NCBI GenBank assembly: GCA_963921825.1
Contig: OY997593.1
Location: 69,362,039-69,426,038, forward strand
DNA from: Erodium maritimum
Taxonomy: Eukaryota; Streptophyta; Magnoliopsida; Geraniales; Geraniaceae
Length of the DNA: 64,000 nucleotides
Reading direction: 5' to 3'
Below, one piece after another: positions 1 to 10,662 of the stretch (position 1 is the first letter of the stretch; each line of letters starts with the position of its first letter). The notes beneath the pieces were generated by a model. The model made no database searches and was not told the DNA's origin. It was given only the letters and a program-made list of their open reading frames with translations. The translations under genes were made by a program, and so were the position numbers.

Positions 1-1340
1 AGCGGCCGCCAATGGGTTGGAACGGATAAGGCCCAAACCTTTGCCAATAGAGGATTGCGGACCCGGTGAACGGAGGAGCTGGAATTGTGGTTGGAGCTAT
101 GGAAAGAATAGTCCTCCCAAGCAATACCCGAAGGCTCCCCATCGCACAATAAAAGAAGGGCAACCTTTGGCAATAAAGGACGGCGGAAGACCAATAATTT
201 TTTTTGGAGGTGTAAGGTGCGGGGCGACTTTAAATTGTACCTTAGTTGTACATAATAAAAAATGACGAGTGTCGTTGGTTCCTTGATGGCATTGCTACAA
301 AACACAACTAGTTTTGTCCCGTGACCGTCTCTACATGGTCCCGTGACAGGATTTGATGTGTTATTGTAGTAATGACATTAGCGAATTCACGTCACTTGCC
401 ATCTTTGATTATGAAATACCAAGAAAACAATTGGAAGTCGTCCCTCATATTTCACCCCAGACTCATTACTCAACGTCCAAGAGGCCTATATGGAGACCTA
501 TTGCGTGTACTCATATTCAAACTTACGAGAAATATTAATAAATGTATTTTGGTTGAGTCGGTTCGTTTTGATAAACACATCAATTTGAATATATTTTCGA
601 TTTTTATTCTACACAATACACTCAAAATAGAACGAATTGGTCTACTTCCCCTACGACCCTAAAATCAACAGACCCACGAATCGTGTTGAATCTCCCTAAC
701 TTTTTCCAAAAATCTTACCTAATTAGAACGGAATTAGACCGAATTGGTCTAATTCTATTGTGGATAGTCTAATAATCAAATTAAGAGAAAAAACTTTGTA
801 TATTTCATGGGAATTTTGTTTGAAACGAATAAATTGAGCAAGTGCATTACTGTCGATCAAAAATTACATCATAAGGCCAAAGATCATAGGCTCCAGAATA
901 TTGTTTGGGTGCGTCGTAACGGACCCAACTCTCTTGGACTCGTAGAAATAGTCTACTTTTCTTCGTAGACACAAACTAAGGACATCCTCTTACCAGCATT
1001 TCAAATAAACTAAATCAAACAACTAAAACAAAACAACAGAATAATCTCCAACTAAAACAATTCAAAACTGAAACTAAAACTGAATCCTAACTAAAACAGG
1101 AAAAACGAGTTGCTTTCTTGCTCCTCCCCGGACGGCCAAGCAACGTCGGTCCTGGGTCACGACGGGTAGGCCCCCTATCCCAACTCCACTAACTGTATTG
1201 TTCCAAAACCTTCTCCAAGCGGCTCATGCGGGTGTTCGATTGGTAAAACATTACCAAAACCAAGCCTCGATAAACTGAAGGCATAAAATGTGGAGATCGA
1301 TTCTTGAATAGCCCTGAAGGCTCATTATAGTCTCTTAGAC
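1..1340. other. No supportable gene
   Basis: Only short open frames are present (the longest reads 17-265 on the plus strand) and none resembles a family I know. The sequence is moderately AT-rich with patches of A- and C-rich low complexity around 1010-1100. It may be old retroelement debris, but no terminus or coding motif is visible. Confidence 0.4.
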
Positions 1341-1583
1341 TCAATGTCGCCTTAGTCGATGAAGATGAGGAGAGTAACCACCAGCGGCTCGCCTAATTAA
1401 AGCGTATATCCGGCAACGATAGAGGGACACGACCAGGGCAGCGACGACTGTGCTCGGGCGGGGGAAGGTTGCAATCATTGTGAAGACGAAGACGACTAAT
1501 GAAAGAGGGGCTCGATATGAGGAAAATGAGGAAGAGAGAGCTCTACCGGCAGCCTTCATGGCCAAAGCCGTGAAGGCCGCCAT
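1341..1583 (-). CDS. Hypothetical small ORF, 80 codons
   Basis: An ATG-initiated frame beginning MAAFTALAMKAAGRALSSSF, Ala/Ser/Arg-rich at the N-terminus, followed by a hydrophobic stretch at about residues 28-52 and a basic tail. The start resembles an organelle-targeting peptide with a possible membrane segment. A TATA-like stretch lies upstream near 1650 (TTATAAAG on the minus strand). I do not recognise a family. The frame could equally be chance coding in GC-rich repeat DNA, so the call is weak. Confidence 0.2.
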   Translation of the reverse strand: MAAFTALAMKAAGRALSSSFSSYRAPLSLVVFVFTMIATFPRPSTVVAALVVSLYRCRIYALIRRAAGGYSPHLHRLRRH

Positions 1584-1859
1584 CGATGGATACGGTTTGG
1601 GGGTGTGTGGGTTCTCGTAGAACTAGAGAGGGAGTTTCCACGATTTATTCTTTATAAGTAAGTATTAAGTTTTCTATGGGAAATTTTTAAGTACTCGTCG
1701 TGTTCTATTATTTTTTAAGGAGTTACCTTGAACTTTTAAAACTTATCAACGTTAGTTGTCTAGTTAATTTTTTATTGAAATGTCTAAAATACCCTTATAC
1801 ATATATGGCTCTAATAAGAGCATTTTAATAATTAAAATTATATTTCTGTTAAACTTATC

Positions 1860-3720
1860 TAGAAAAAAGGCGAGATCATCCGCTCAAGGCCAAAGCTCTT
1901 GCTTCTTATGCAAATCACATTAGGGTTTTGGGGTCTTATTCTCCACCAATCCTTCCTGACGACCCAAAAAAGTTACCGCCTTCCATGGTTGTCCCCATCC
2001 ACCACCCACCGGCGTTACCCGATCCAATCGGTGTATCGCCGTCTACGAAGGCCTCCGTCGCCGTGTCATCGCCCCCACGTTACCGGGACCCTGTTCGTGT
2101 ACAAGCTCTCGTGACTGAACTAGAGAGGCTGGAGTTAGAGGCTCCCTACGAGGGGGTCCGAGTTCCCAATATGGATCACGTCCCCATGATCCCTACGTTG
2201 CTCACTCCACCACCGTGTCTGATCCATCACCATCGGGTCTTCAAAGCCAAGGAGGCTAGTTCTACTTCAGGGCACTACCTTTTCCGGCGTCCCTGGATTC
2301 TCACTTGGCTAGACTCCAAGATGGCTTATCGACATATTCGTTAGAAGAGGAGTAGAGATCAAGGTAATGGTGTTGTATGCTCCAGTGAGCCCTTCGGTTC
2401 TAGCTCGCCAATAATTTACCATGATGGAAAAATTATGGGCCTCCAAGCCCCCCGAAAGGAGGTCCTACTCTGGATCATCACCAAGGCGTGGGGGAAATCA
2501 GTTTTCAGATTGGTGATCAAGGATATTGTCCCCTGAGTCTTCGGATTCTACTTTGTGTCAGAGGAGCCCGTGCATGGGGCCGAGGGAATGAACCATGATG
2601 CTTCAACGGGCGACCCCTCCTACTTTGCGACTTGGATCATATGGATATGGATCCCCCTCCCTGGATCGGCTCCAATTATGCGGACACGCCCATGGTCTTC
2701 CTCATTTGGTACGAACCAAGAGCACGGGTGAGACGATTGTCTCCGTGTTGGGGCTGTGTGTAGATGTCCTGTGTGACCAATGGGGTACCTGTTAGGGAGG
2801 AACGTTGAAGGTATGGTTCTGGCAACTCGTGAAGCACCCTTTACACCGTCAGCTTCTACTCCGCTTTTAAAAATTTTCCGACCCGGTTCGTGTCTCACTC
2901 ACTTATACAAACTACCTGTGTTTTGTTTTAATTGTGGTTTGATTGGTCACGTTATTAATGAATGTGATCGAGAGGTGGGGGGTACCCCACAGTCCGAATC
3001 ATCTCTATTGGAGTACCAGAGGATTGATATGCCAAGCCTTATGCAACAGACTAGGATCGTCAAGCGTCCCACAAAATGACATCCTTGACTCCTGCATCTA
3101 AGGGCCCCTTGTCTCGAGGAAGGGGGCAATTGTAACCCCAATTACTGCATCTAATAGTGCGAGTCCTCGGGGTGCCACCTAGGCCCGCTCGGTGGACTGG
3201 ATTGGAAGAACTTGGTGGTCGGCCAGCTCTCTTGTAGTTGGAAACCCGACACCCCGGGCCTACCTGGGCACAAAGATAAAATTGGCCTTATAGCTGCAGC
3301 TGTGGCTGTAGTTGGAGCAGGAGTTGCGGGAGTGAAGTGGGGGTCCGCTAGGGAACCCTGAGATGATCAGGATGAGGCGGGGAAGCAGCCCCGCATGGAG
3401 GGATGAAAGGAATTCAGTGCTCTAGGTACTGACCCTAGGAGGGGTCTTTGGGAAGAGCTCTGCCTCCCTTTAAAACTGATGACAACAAGTTCAATCGCAC
3501 TCTACATAGTATGTAGCGTTTAGGCAATACTTTGAGCAACAATAGTCAGTTTCGTAATAGTTTAGTTTAAGCTTGCCTATATGATGTCTCATCCAATACC
3601 GTTAGCGGTTATATTATAAAAAGAATAGCAAACAATTGTGTTCTTTGTCTGTTGTTCGTGCTCAGGGATTTATCTCTGGTACGCTTTGATGTATTTGAAA
3701 GCTTAAACCACTGAAGTTAC
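1860..3720 (+). mobile_element. Internally deleted LINE (non-LTR retrotransposon) relic
   Basis: Broken frames read as the ORF1 protein of a plant L1-type LINE. A CCHC zinc knuckle (C-x2-C-x4-H-x4-C) lies at 2924-2965, in the context CFNCGLIGHVINEC, downstream of a Pro-rich N-terminal region. The knuckle is of the type that follows DUF4283 in plant LINE ORF1. No endonuclease or reverse transcriptase follows; the sequence passes into a 3' segment (about 3500-3720) ending in an A-rich run. That segment resembles the 3' part of the element at 31493-32274 (shared words such as TTGAGCA and GCCTATATG). Frames are interrupted, so it is inactive. Both limits are approximate and I found no convincing target-site duplication. 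Confidence 0.6.
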
Positions 3721-4040
3721 CTTTTAATAAAAAAACTTAAAACTAACATGGCTAAGTTTGAAAGTTCCATGTGAATTTTCAAGAAAAGAAAACAGTGTAT
3801 GGCTAATTCTTGAAAATTTCTAACATAACATGAAGCGTTTTTGGAGTTTCCCCTCAAATAAAAACAACAATATAGGTTAAAAAAAAATAAAGAAACAATC
3901 ACACCATTCCGACCATACAAAACAACGGTCTAGATCTCCAAACACTGTTTCTTGTTTAATTCCTTAAATGATACGAAATTTATCCAACATACATATTCTG
4001 TGCCCGTGCAACATTAACAACTCCATACGTTACATAAATC

Positions 4041-4421
4041 CTAGGGCAAGTCATGGATCGGAGCAAGCAATGCCCACCGCCCGTTCCTCTGATCCCACCG
4101 ATAAAAGCCCATCGACTTGATCTTCACGAAGCAATCGCCTCTAAACTTCCCTTTATCAACAGCTTGATCATACAGCGTCACTCCCAAACGATCGAGCCGG
4201 GCACGACACGTCCACGTGGGATCGTCGGGGACCATCTTGACCATCACCGACGAGGTCGCCGGAACCGTATCAGCCGTCGATCCAGTGCAGTTGAGGTGGA
4301 CCAGCTTGCCGTTGTCGAGATTGTTGTGTATCACTAGGTAGTACGCCGAAGTGGATGTGCCGAGTGTCGCGAGTACGAGGAGAGCAAGAACATGAACCAT
4401 TGTTGTTCTCGTCGCCGCCAT
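4041..4421 (-). CDS. S1/SPH-family secreted protein (plant self-incompatibility protein S1-like)
   Basis: A single-exon frame of 126 aa. Residues 1-26 form a signal peptide with a hydrophobic core LALLVLATLG and an Ala-X-Ala-like end, so the product is probably secreted. The mature part has the short beta-sandwich pattern of the plant S1 family (PF05938): a YYLVIHNNL strand, N-glycosylation sequon NCT at residue 44, a central WTCRARLD, and a C-terminal FYRWD. Cysteines are at 45, 72 and 97; many members have four, so one may be lost. In poppy, S1 is the pistil determinant of self-incompatibility, but most genomes carry many S-protein homologues of unknown role, often expressed in flowers. The ATG at 4421 follows a TATA box by about 45 bp. 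The frame is intact and the family call is fairly secure; a role in self-incompatibility is not implied. Confidence 0.8.
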   Translation of the reverse strand: MAATRTTMVHVLALLVLATLGTSTSAYYLVIHNNLDNGKLVHLNCTGSTADTVPATSSVMVKMVPDDPTWTCRARLDRLGVTLYDQAVDKGKFRGDCFVKIKSMGFYRWDQRNGRWALLAPIHDLP

Positions 4422-4461
4422 TGTTGGGTTTTGTGTTGCTGAATTGGATCGGGATGGGTGA

Positions 4462-4471
4462 GTTATATATA
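4462..4471 (-). promoter_or_regulatory. TATA box of the S1/SPH-like gene
   Basis: On the minus strand the sequence reads CTATATATAA, about 45 bp upstream of the ATG at 4421. This spacing leaves a short leader of roughly 10-20 nt, plausible for small secreted-protein genes. Confidence 0.55.
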
Positions 4472-4804
4472 GTGTTGAGTGTTGCTGAAGTTACTATTGT
4501 TAACGTTACTGTGTTGTTGTAGTTACTTTCAGAATTGAATTTTTAACATGTTTGATTAAGAAACAATGGAGTAATTGACTTGTTGATTCAGTTTCAGAAC
4601 TTGTTGATTAATCAAATGGCGTGAGTTTGCAATATGTACGCATTTACCAGCACGTTATTATTATCATTGAAGTTAGCATCCTACTCTCTCTAAAATAAAA
4701 TCGCTCTCGCCTCTCTACCTCTCCTAACCCCAAGTTTGTCGTAGCTTCTTCTCTTTCCTACCCTCTTCTTCACTTCTTCTATCCTTTTCTCTTTGTTTAG
4801 TGAT

Positions 4805-6095
4805 TGAATTTTTTTTGATCAGCAAAGCATAAGATAAAGAACTGGTTCTTTGAGGTAAAGAACACGGTGGTGAAGTGCCAATACAACTTAAGAGCGTTCC
4901 ATCCAGGATCCTTAAGGAATCAGAGCCCCGCACTCGGGGATGAACAACTACTTTTACAACCAGGATTACAACACAGAAGAAACAACATATCCTTGAACAA
5001 CAACTAAAAAGTCTATATACCCAGATTTTACTAACATGAAGCACAAATAGAAGGTCTAGAAACCCTGATTTTACAAACATGAAGCACATTAAGGGAAGAC
5101 ACAAAATCTTAACCCCTACAAATGAAAACACAAAAGTGGAAGCGGATCTGGTACCCAAAGCCAACCGGAAGCACAAAAAAAAAACAAAAAAAAGCAGTAA
5201 ATAAAACCACCCGCAACAGCGTTACGCACTCCAGTCCTTGAACCCATCAGATTTCAGCCATCAGAATCACACTAGCCACTAGCACAATCATCCAACCCTT
5301 GTCCCCAATGATAAGGCATACCACCGGAAAAAAATTGACAGTGGCCATAAAGGGGGAGGGCCAGATATCTAGCCTCTACTTAATCTCACCTGGTCCGAAG
5401 CCCCAAAACTCCATCCCCCACATATTTCAAAGTCGTTAGGCATAAACCCGACGACGGCCAACACCGACCGTTGGGCCCCGTCACCACAAGGAGGACGAGG
5501 AAAGGAAGAGTAAGAGTAGAGTTTAGGGGTAGAGAACAAGTTAGAAGAATAAAAGAGGCCAGAAAAACCTCTAGATCTGTCTCTCTCAGATCTCGGAAGA
5601 CTAGATCTGTCGGCGGCCAACACCATACCGATAACCACAAGGGGAGAGCCCTGGATCAGATGAACCAAGAGACATATATGAGGAGGGAGGAGGTAAGAGG
5701 AAGCGATTGAGGACACCAAGTAAACAACCCTTACCGAGAACACAGATAGAGGCCGGAGGACGAAGAGCTGAAAGCAGCTAGAAGTCCATCCGAGGGCGCG
5801 CCGCCTAGATCGAGCCCGCAAGCCATCTTCACCCTCTGTCGACGGACCACCATGTAGATACAAAATCTTCAAGGGGAGACACGGCCAAACGAACACATGC
5901 CGGTGGCAAGATCTAGATCTGGAGATTCCAGATCTAGCGCCACAACATCAGGTCAAGGGGATGGGGGAAAGGATAGCCACCGTCGCCTTCCTTACTTGAG
6001 GGCCAGAGAGACGATGGCGGCGAAGGAAAGGTATCTAGGGTTTGGCCGAGTTTTTAGAGACAAGCGAGAGAAATGGTTTAGAGACAAAGAGAGTT
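4805..6095 (-). mobile_element. LINE-derived relic, minus orientation
   Basis: The left edge on the plus strand is a T-run followed by GATCAGCAAAG, which read on the minus strand is the GCTGATC-plus-A-run 3' end common to plant LINEs. The segment after it shares words with the element at 51725-53770 (for example tttta, then c/aaacatgaagc, repeated between about 5020 and 5090). At the far side, near 6040, the minus strand carries AACCCTAGATACC, typical of LINE 5' leaders. No intact ORF, endonuclease or RT is present. Boundaries are approximate. Confidence 0.45.
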
Positions 6096-7356
6096 TTGGT
6101 AATGTCTATGAATCACTTTAGTCCTTGAATTTGTCCTTGCTTTTTGATTTGACTTCACCCCGGTGCTTTAAGCGACTGGTTGGAGCAAACCGAGTTTCCC
6201 CTGGTGACTCGGTTTCTTACGTTGTCCCTTTTCCTCTCTTCTCTAGTGGGCTTTCGTCTTGTTTTGTTCTTGTTCTACTTTGCCTTTCTCTACCGATAGA
6301 GATTTGTTAAGTACAAAAACAAACTTTCCATCTAGGATTACCACGGGTGTTGGTTCCGGTGGGCTATCTTAGGGTAACCGAGCAGTGCACCTAATGAATA
6401 ACAACAATTCTAATCACATGAATTATATGGCAACTTGAGAAATCTCGGATCCTTTTTCTCTCTAAAAGCTTCATCACATTCTTTTAGGCCTTGCCGTTGT
6501 TGACGATTCTCATGACCTTGAGTCATGGGAGTTGGCGACCCTTCTCTCTCGCCTCTGTTCTGTTGATACGTCTCTATGTGTTGGTGTTTTTTTTATGTCT
6601 GCCATTTCCCGTGTTTTCATTGGTTTCTCTCCATTCTTTTTTCAGCATTATAATGTTCTTGCATTAACACGTATGTCCATTAGGTATCTGTCTAATGATG
6701 AATCTATGTTTGGGTTATGTGTTTCACTGTTCCCCGTGGTTTCTCAGTGGACGGTCTCGATAGCCGAAAGTAGTCCTTCAAGTAAGTATGGTGGTTGTGA
6801 TATTTTATGGTTCGTGTTTCACTAGGATTTTCACCAGGTGATTGGTCCTGGAAGCGGCTTTGCAAGTGGGCTTTTTCTACCGAAGTATCATCTCTCTGAC
6901 CCTGTAGATCTAACACAACTTCTTCTCCAATTGTTGGTGGGGGTGGTGTGTCACCGGATACAATGTTTCAGGATCTCTCTGGCTGGCTTTTCTTTCGTGC
7001 GTTGTCCAATAGTAGCATTTTGATTCCCAAGCCAAACATGTTGGTCTTCCTCGTGTTGGTGTTTGGAATCCTGAGTGTTGTGTTTGTAGGGTTTTGGTTT
7101 ATGAGTTGTTGGGTCCATTTGTTTCGGGTCTGGTCATTTAAGATCTATTTCTTATTTATGTGGTATGACCAAGTTTTTACTGTTTTGATACGTAAGCCTG
7201 ACATATCGTGTATCATTATGTTGGACTGTCGATTTTCATCAATTCCACAAGTACATTAGATATATGAACGAGTCTGTTCCTACTTTGTTTAGGTAGGTTT
7301 ATTCCAACTTAGTGTAGGAGCTCTCAACGCTTATATCAAAGTTCTTTTGGGTTACT
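6096..7356. other. No supportable gene; T-rich repeat-like DNA
   Basis: The plus strand is T/G-rich with several short open frames (6532-6825, 6948-7259) that read as hydrophobic low-complexity peptide and match nothing I recognise. The composition resembles the 3' untranslated parts of the LINE relics in this window. I see no terminus that would delimit an element. Confidence 0.35.
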
Positions 7357-7416
7357 TACCTTTAGTACCCCTTATGTATTGGTAATACTCCTTTAGTACC
7401 TTGATGTATTGGTAAC
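7357..7416. repeat. Two-copy direct tandem repeat of about 30 bp
   Basis: The word CCTTTAGTACC followed by TGATGTATTGGTAA (first copy TTATGTATTGGTAA) occurs twice in a row, immediately left of the LTR-like element that begins at 7417. It may be the remains of an insertion site or simple slippage. Confidence 0.6.
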
Positions 7417-8087
7417 TGTCACGCCCCAAATCCGGCCTTGACCGGACTCAAGACGTGAACTAAAATAATAATAGATAAAGCGACAATAAAGGTAATGAAG
7501 CTTAAAATATTAAATTGCAAATCATAAATTCGAAATAAAAAGAGTCAACGGCTCTTAAGTGAACCGTAAAAACAGTGCTCAGTTCAAACACGGTACATCA
7601 CTAGACACTACTAGACAAGACTCTCGCCAGCTCCCAAGCTCAGCTGTGTCCTGCTAGCACAAATCCCGCTCAACACCTGAAACACAAGTAAGGGGTGAGC
7701 TTTCGCCCAGTAGAGAAAGTAGTTAAGGTAATGAACATCGGCTCACCACCACGAGTAACCGTCCAATTAGGGCATACTAGCACAACATAACTAACTGCCA
7801 AACCGGGGTTCATAACCAAACTTATAACACACTCAACGACCGCTTTCACACGATACAACATTAACCAAAAAAACGCATGTATCACACGCAATACCAACCA
7901 ACACACGTCCCGTACCGCAGTACCCGAACTCCAACATAAACATACCGGAAAGTCATCATATCATCTCGGCTAGCCCCTCGGTCCAGAGGAGACACATGCG
8001 TCGGGGCAAGCGGAATAGCTCCCTAGGAACGCATCTCATCGGAGGGCCCGGAAATGTTCCCAAAGGACCATAAATCATCGGGGTAGA

Positions 8088-8221
8088 ACACGACCCGTAG
8101 GCTCAATCACGACCCGAAGGCTCCATACGACCCGTAGGCCCAACACGACCCGCATGCTCAATCACGACCCATGGGCCCAACACGACCCGTAGGCCCAATC
8201 ACGACCCGTGGGTCCAACACG
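8088..8221 (+). repeat. Minisatellite of about 17-bp units (seven copies)
   Basis: Seven units of the pattern CACGACCCGTAGGCCCA, with variants in the last six bases (AAGGCTC, GTGGGTC, CATGCTC), run head to tail inside the LTR-like element. The other two copies of the same LTR family lack this array at the matching place. Confidence 0.8.
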
Positions 8222-9204
8222 CAACTTAGCACAACCATTTCCAACGTCTCCGGCTATCACAACCCGTTCCATTTATGTCGTACCGGATCACGAAGCCTCG
8301 GTCCTGACATATTCCTGTCACGTAGACTCGGGGTAACATCCCAGACCGGAAATCCCTCAGTCGGATTCACGTAGACTCAGGGCCTCACGTACAACGGACC
8401 GGCACATACCTCGGTCGTAAGTCCTCCCGTCATAGAGACTCGGGGTATCAATCACGCAATCCTTGGCCTCGATACAATACACCAGAACTATCCCTCGGTG
8501 TAAGTACCACTCCGGTAACACACATCAAGAGTATAACACACATCACAAAGACATAGTTCAACCCCGGTATACCAACCAGACCAAACTCACCATAACACAC
8601 AAACCGGTCTATCACTCACCCGGTCATATCGCAATCAAGGATTCACATTACATCACACATGGCACACTTGCCCACACACAGTCTCAACATGCAACACCGA
8701 ATTCATCTTATTATGACTCTCAATCAGCGGTTAACCACACATCATGCATCTCAGGCAGCACACAGTCCTAAGGCTCGACATGGCCATTCTACCAGCACGA
8801 CAATTTCCCATAATATTGAAAGCGGCTAACACTAGTGAATCACATCCTACATGTTACTAAGACTCGTCCGGTTATTATATTAATATAAACGTTCGTGCCG
8901 GTTTTATTAATACCTAGCATGCATACTAGTAACTTTCCGTAATTAAACCGATATTCGCTACTTTCCCTACCTCAAGAAGAACCAACAGCTACGTCTCCTA
9001 GCTGCTAACGTTCGGGCCTACCTCTGGTCTTCTCCACGATCGAGGTCCAAGCCTGGGTTTAACAAAAAGGGACGGTAATCAGTCCCGGTCCAGTCCGTAA
9101 CGGTCCTCTAAAATAACAGGTAAGTCCTTTAATTTAACTGATCTAAGTACTTTGATTTATCTGATTTAAATCCTTTTAAATTAATTAAATTTAATATTTA
9201 AATT

Positions 9205-9430
9205 TCCCTGACCCGAATCCGACCCGACTCCGACCCGAATCCAGGCCCAACCCGGATCCAGACTCGGATATGAACCTTGACCCAGGAGCGACCCGAACCC
9301 GGCCCCAGACCCGACTCCGACCCAGGTTTGGACCCGAGTCCAGACCCGGGCCTGGAACCTGGGCCTGGCCCGAAGTCTGGTCCGGCCCGAAGCCAGCCTA
9401 GGCCCAAGGCCTGTCTTTGGCCTAAGACCA
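9205..9430 (+). repeat. GC-rich GACCCG-type degenerate tandem array
   Basis: Short units such as GACCCGAATCC, GACCCGACTCC and GGGCCTGG follow one another for about 220 bp. Open frames on both strands here only reflect the absence of AT-rich stop codons and should not be taken as genes. Comparable but different GC-rich blocks occupy the same relative place in the other two LTR copies. Confidence 0.7.
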
Positions 9431-10110
9431 TCCCGGCCCAACCAACTGAGCTGGAGATGAAGAGGGACGACGGTGAGGGTTTTGTTCCGGCGGGTCTTCG
9501 TCTTCTCGTGGCGGTGGATGACGGCAGGTACTCGGAGAAGGGAAGAGAGGGTCGGGGAAGGACAACGGACGCACGCTCGCTCACCTGAGTGTTTCCCTGA
9601 CTCCGGAGAGGTGCGAAACGAGACCGGGAGAGGAGAGCTCGCGCGAGGTTTCTGGCGACGATGGCGAACCAGATCTGGTTCGCGTTGCAGGTCTCACCGG
9701 CGTGCTCCGTTCCTGACACGGCCCGACGATGGCTTCAGCGCCGTCTCGTGGAGGTATGGCTCGCGCTGTGACCGGTAGAGAAGGGCGAGCTCGCCGAGCT
9801 TGGAAGAGAAGGACGGTGCAAAGGCTTCCAGCGACGGTGGGGTTCAGATTCGGTGTGAGGAGCTCGCCCAACGACGTGGCTACGTTCCTGGACACGGGCG
9901 AGGCAACGATGGTTGCAGCGATGTCTGGTGGTGGCGACGGTGAGAACGAGAAAGAAGGGAGGTAGTGTCTCGAGGTGCGTGCTGCGCAAAGAAGATGAAG
10001 GGACGAGCAGATAGGGGTAGGTGGAAGAGTCGAAGCGGGCCTAGGCTCAAGTGGTTGCGGGTTTAGGCTTAGACCCGGTTCACTTGGTTGAGCCCACTCT
10101 GGCACAGTCC

Positions 10111-10662
10111 ATTATACTTCCATTTCCTTTTTTTTATGAAAAGAGTGCTCCCGTCATGGCTCAAAAACCAATCATCGGAGTAAATGTGCAAGTATGAATT
10201 TCTATGGTTCGAGTAAAACCAATCATCGAATTTTCGTACGTCTATTTTGCATTCTCTTAAGTTGCTTCTCGACTTGATAAGATGTCATATTGATAAATAA
10301 TCAAAGCGAGTCAACTTACATAGGTATATGTCAATTTTGTATGCGAACTCCGAACACTTATATAAAAGGTTTTGTTTTTGCAACGTTTATTGTGGTTGGA
10401 GCTACATAGTAATAGTTCCATACTTATTTGTTGTCCATGGAAGCAGAGATGCTTTAAAAAAGAAGGATATACAACGACATACAATTTATTCATCTAAGTA
10501 CAACATACAATTTATTCAAACAAAACAAAAAACCACTTTCGTAGGACTCACGATTACATTTAGCGTATGTAACAAGCCTTTTAAACCCCGAAGCAATCCC
10601 TTAGAGGACGAGTGAAGTCTCGTGAGGATTTTTGGGAAACCCACAACCGCATCGTTACGGAT
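10111..10662. other. Intergenic, AT-rich; no gene seen
   Basis: AT-rich DNA forming the 3' flank of the lectin gene. It would include the lectin 3' untranslated region and poly(A) signals on the minus strand, but I cannot choose a single signal with confidence. Confidence 0.4.

Larger units (their letters stand above)
7417..10110 (+). mobile_element. LTR-like element of the TGTCACGCC family (copy 1, 3' end unresolved)
   Basis: The left end TGTCACGCCCCAAATCCGGC matches the ends of two longer copies at 44360 (+) and 36767 (-). Internal landmarks are also shared: GGTGAGCTTTCGCCCAGTAG near 7695, strings of 'ctcggt...' units, and a late GC-rich block. It carries a seven-unit minisatellite (8088-8221) and a GACCCG-rich block (9205-9430). 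No gag or pol frame is present, so it behaves like a solo LTR or truncated LTR of a Ty3/Gypsy-type element. The expected ...CTTACA end is not found in a matching context, so the right limit is only where similarity seems to fade. Confidence 0.5.

Noticed and set aside
1-10. GCGGCCGC at the very start as a cloning-site remnant
   Set aside because: The surrounding DNA has no vector sequence; an 8-bp match can occur by chance at a window edge.
8088-8221. CRISPR-like regular repeat
   Set aside because: Units are adjacent with no unique spacers, in plant LTR-like DNA; it is a minisatellite.
9198-9719. Long overlapping open frames on both strands (9181-10105)
   Set aside because: They lie in a GC-rich GACCCG array and leader-like DNA. 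The peptides are Pro/Arg/Gly repeats, frames are open on several strands at once, and no domain is visible.
9720-10320. Right end of LTR copy 1 at CTTACA near 10320
   Set aside because: The sequence before it does not resemble the ends of the other two copies and no 5-bp duplication of the bases before 7417 follows it.
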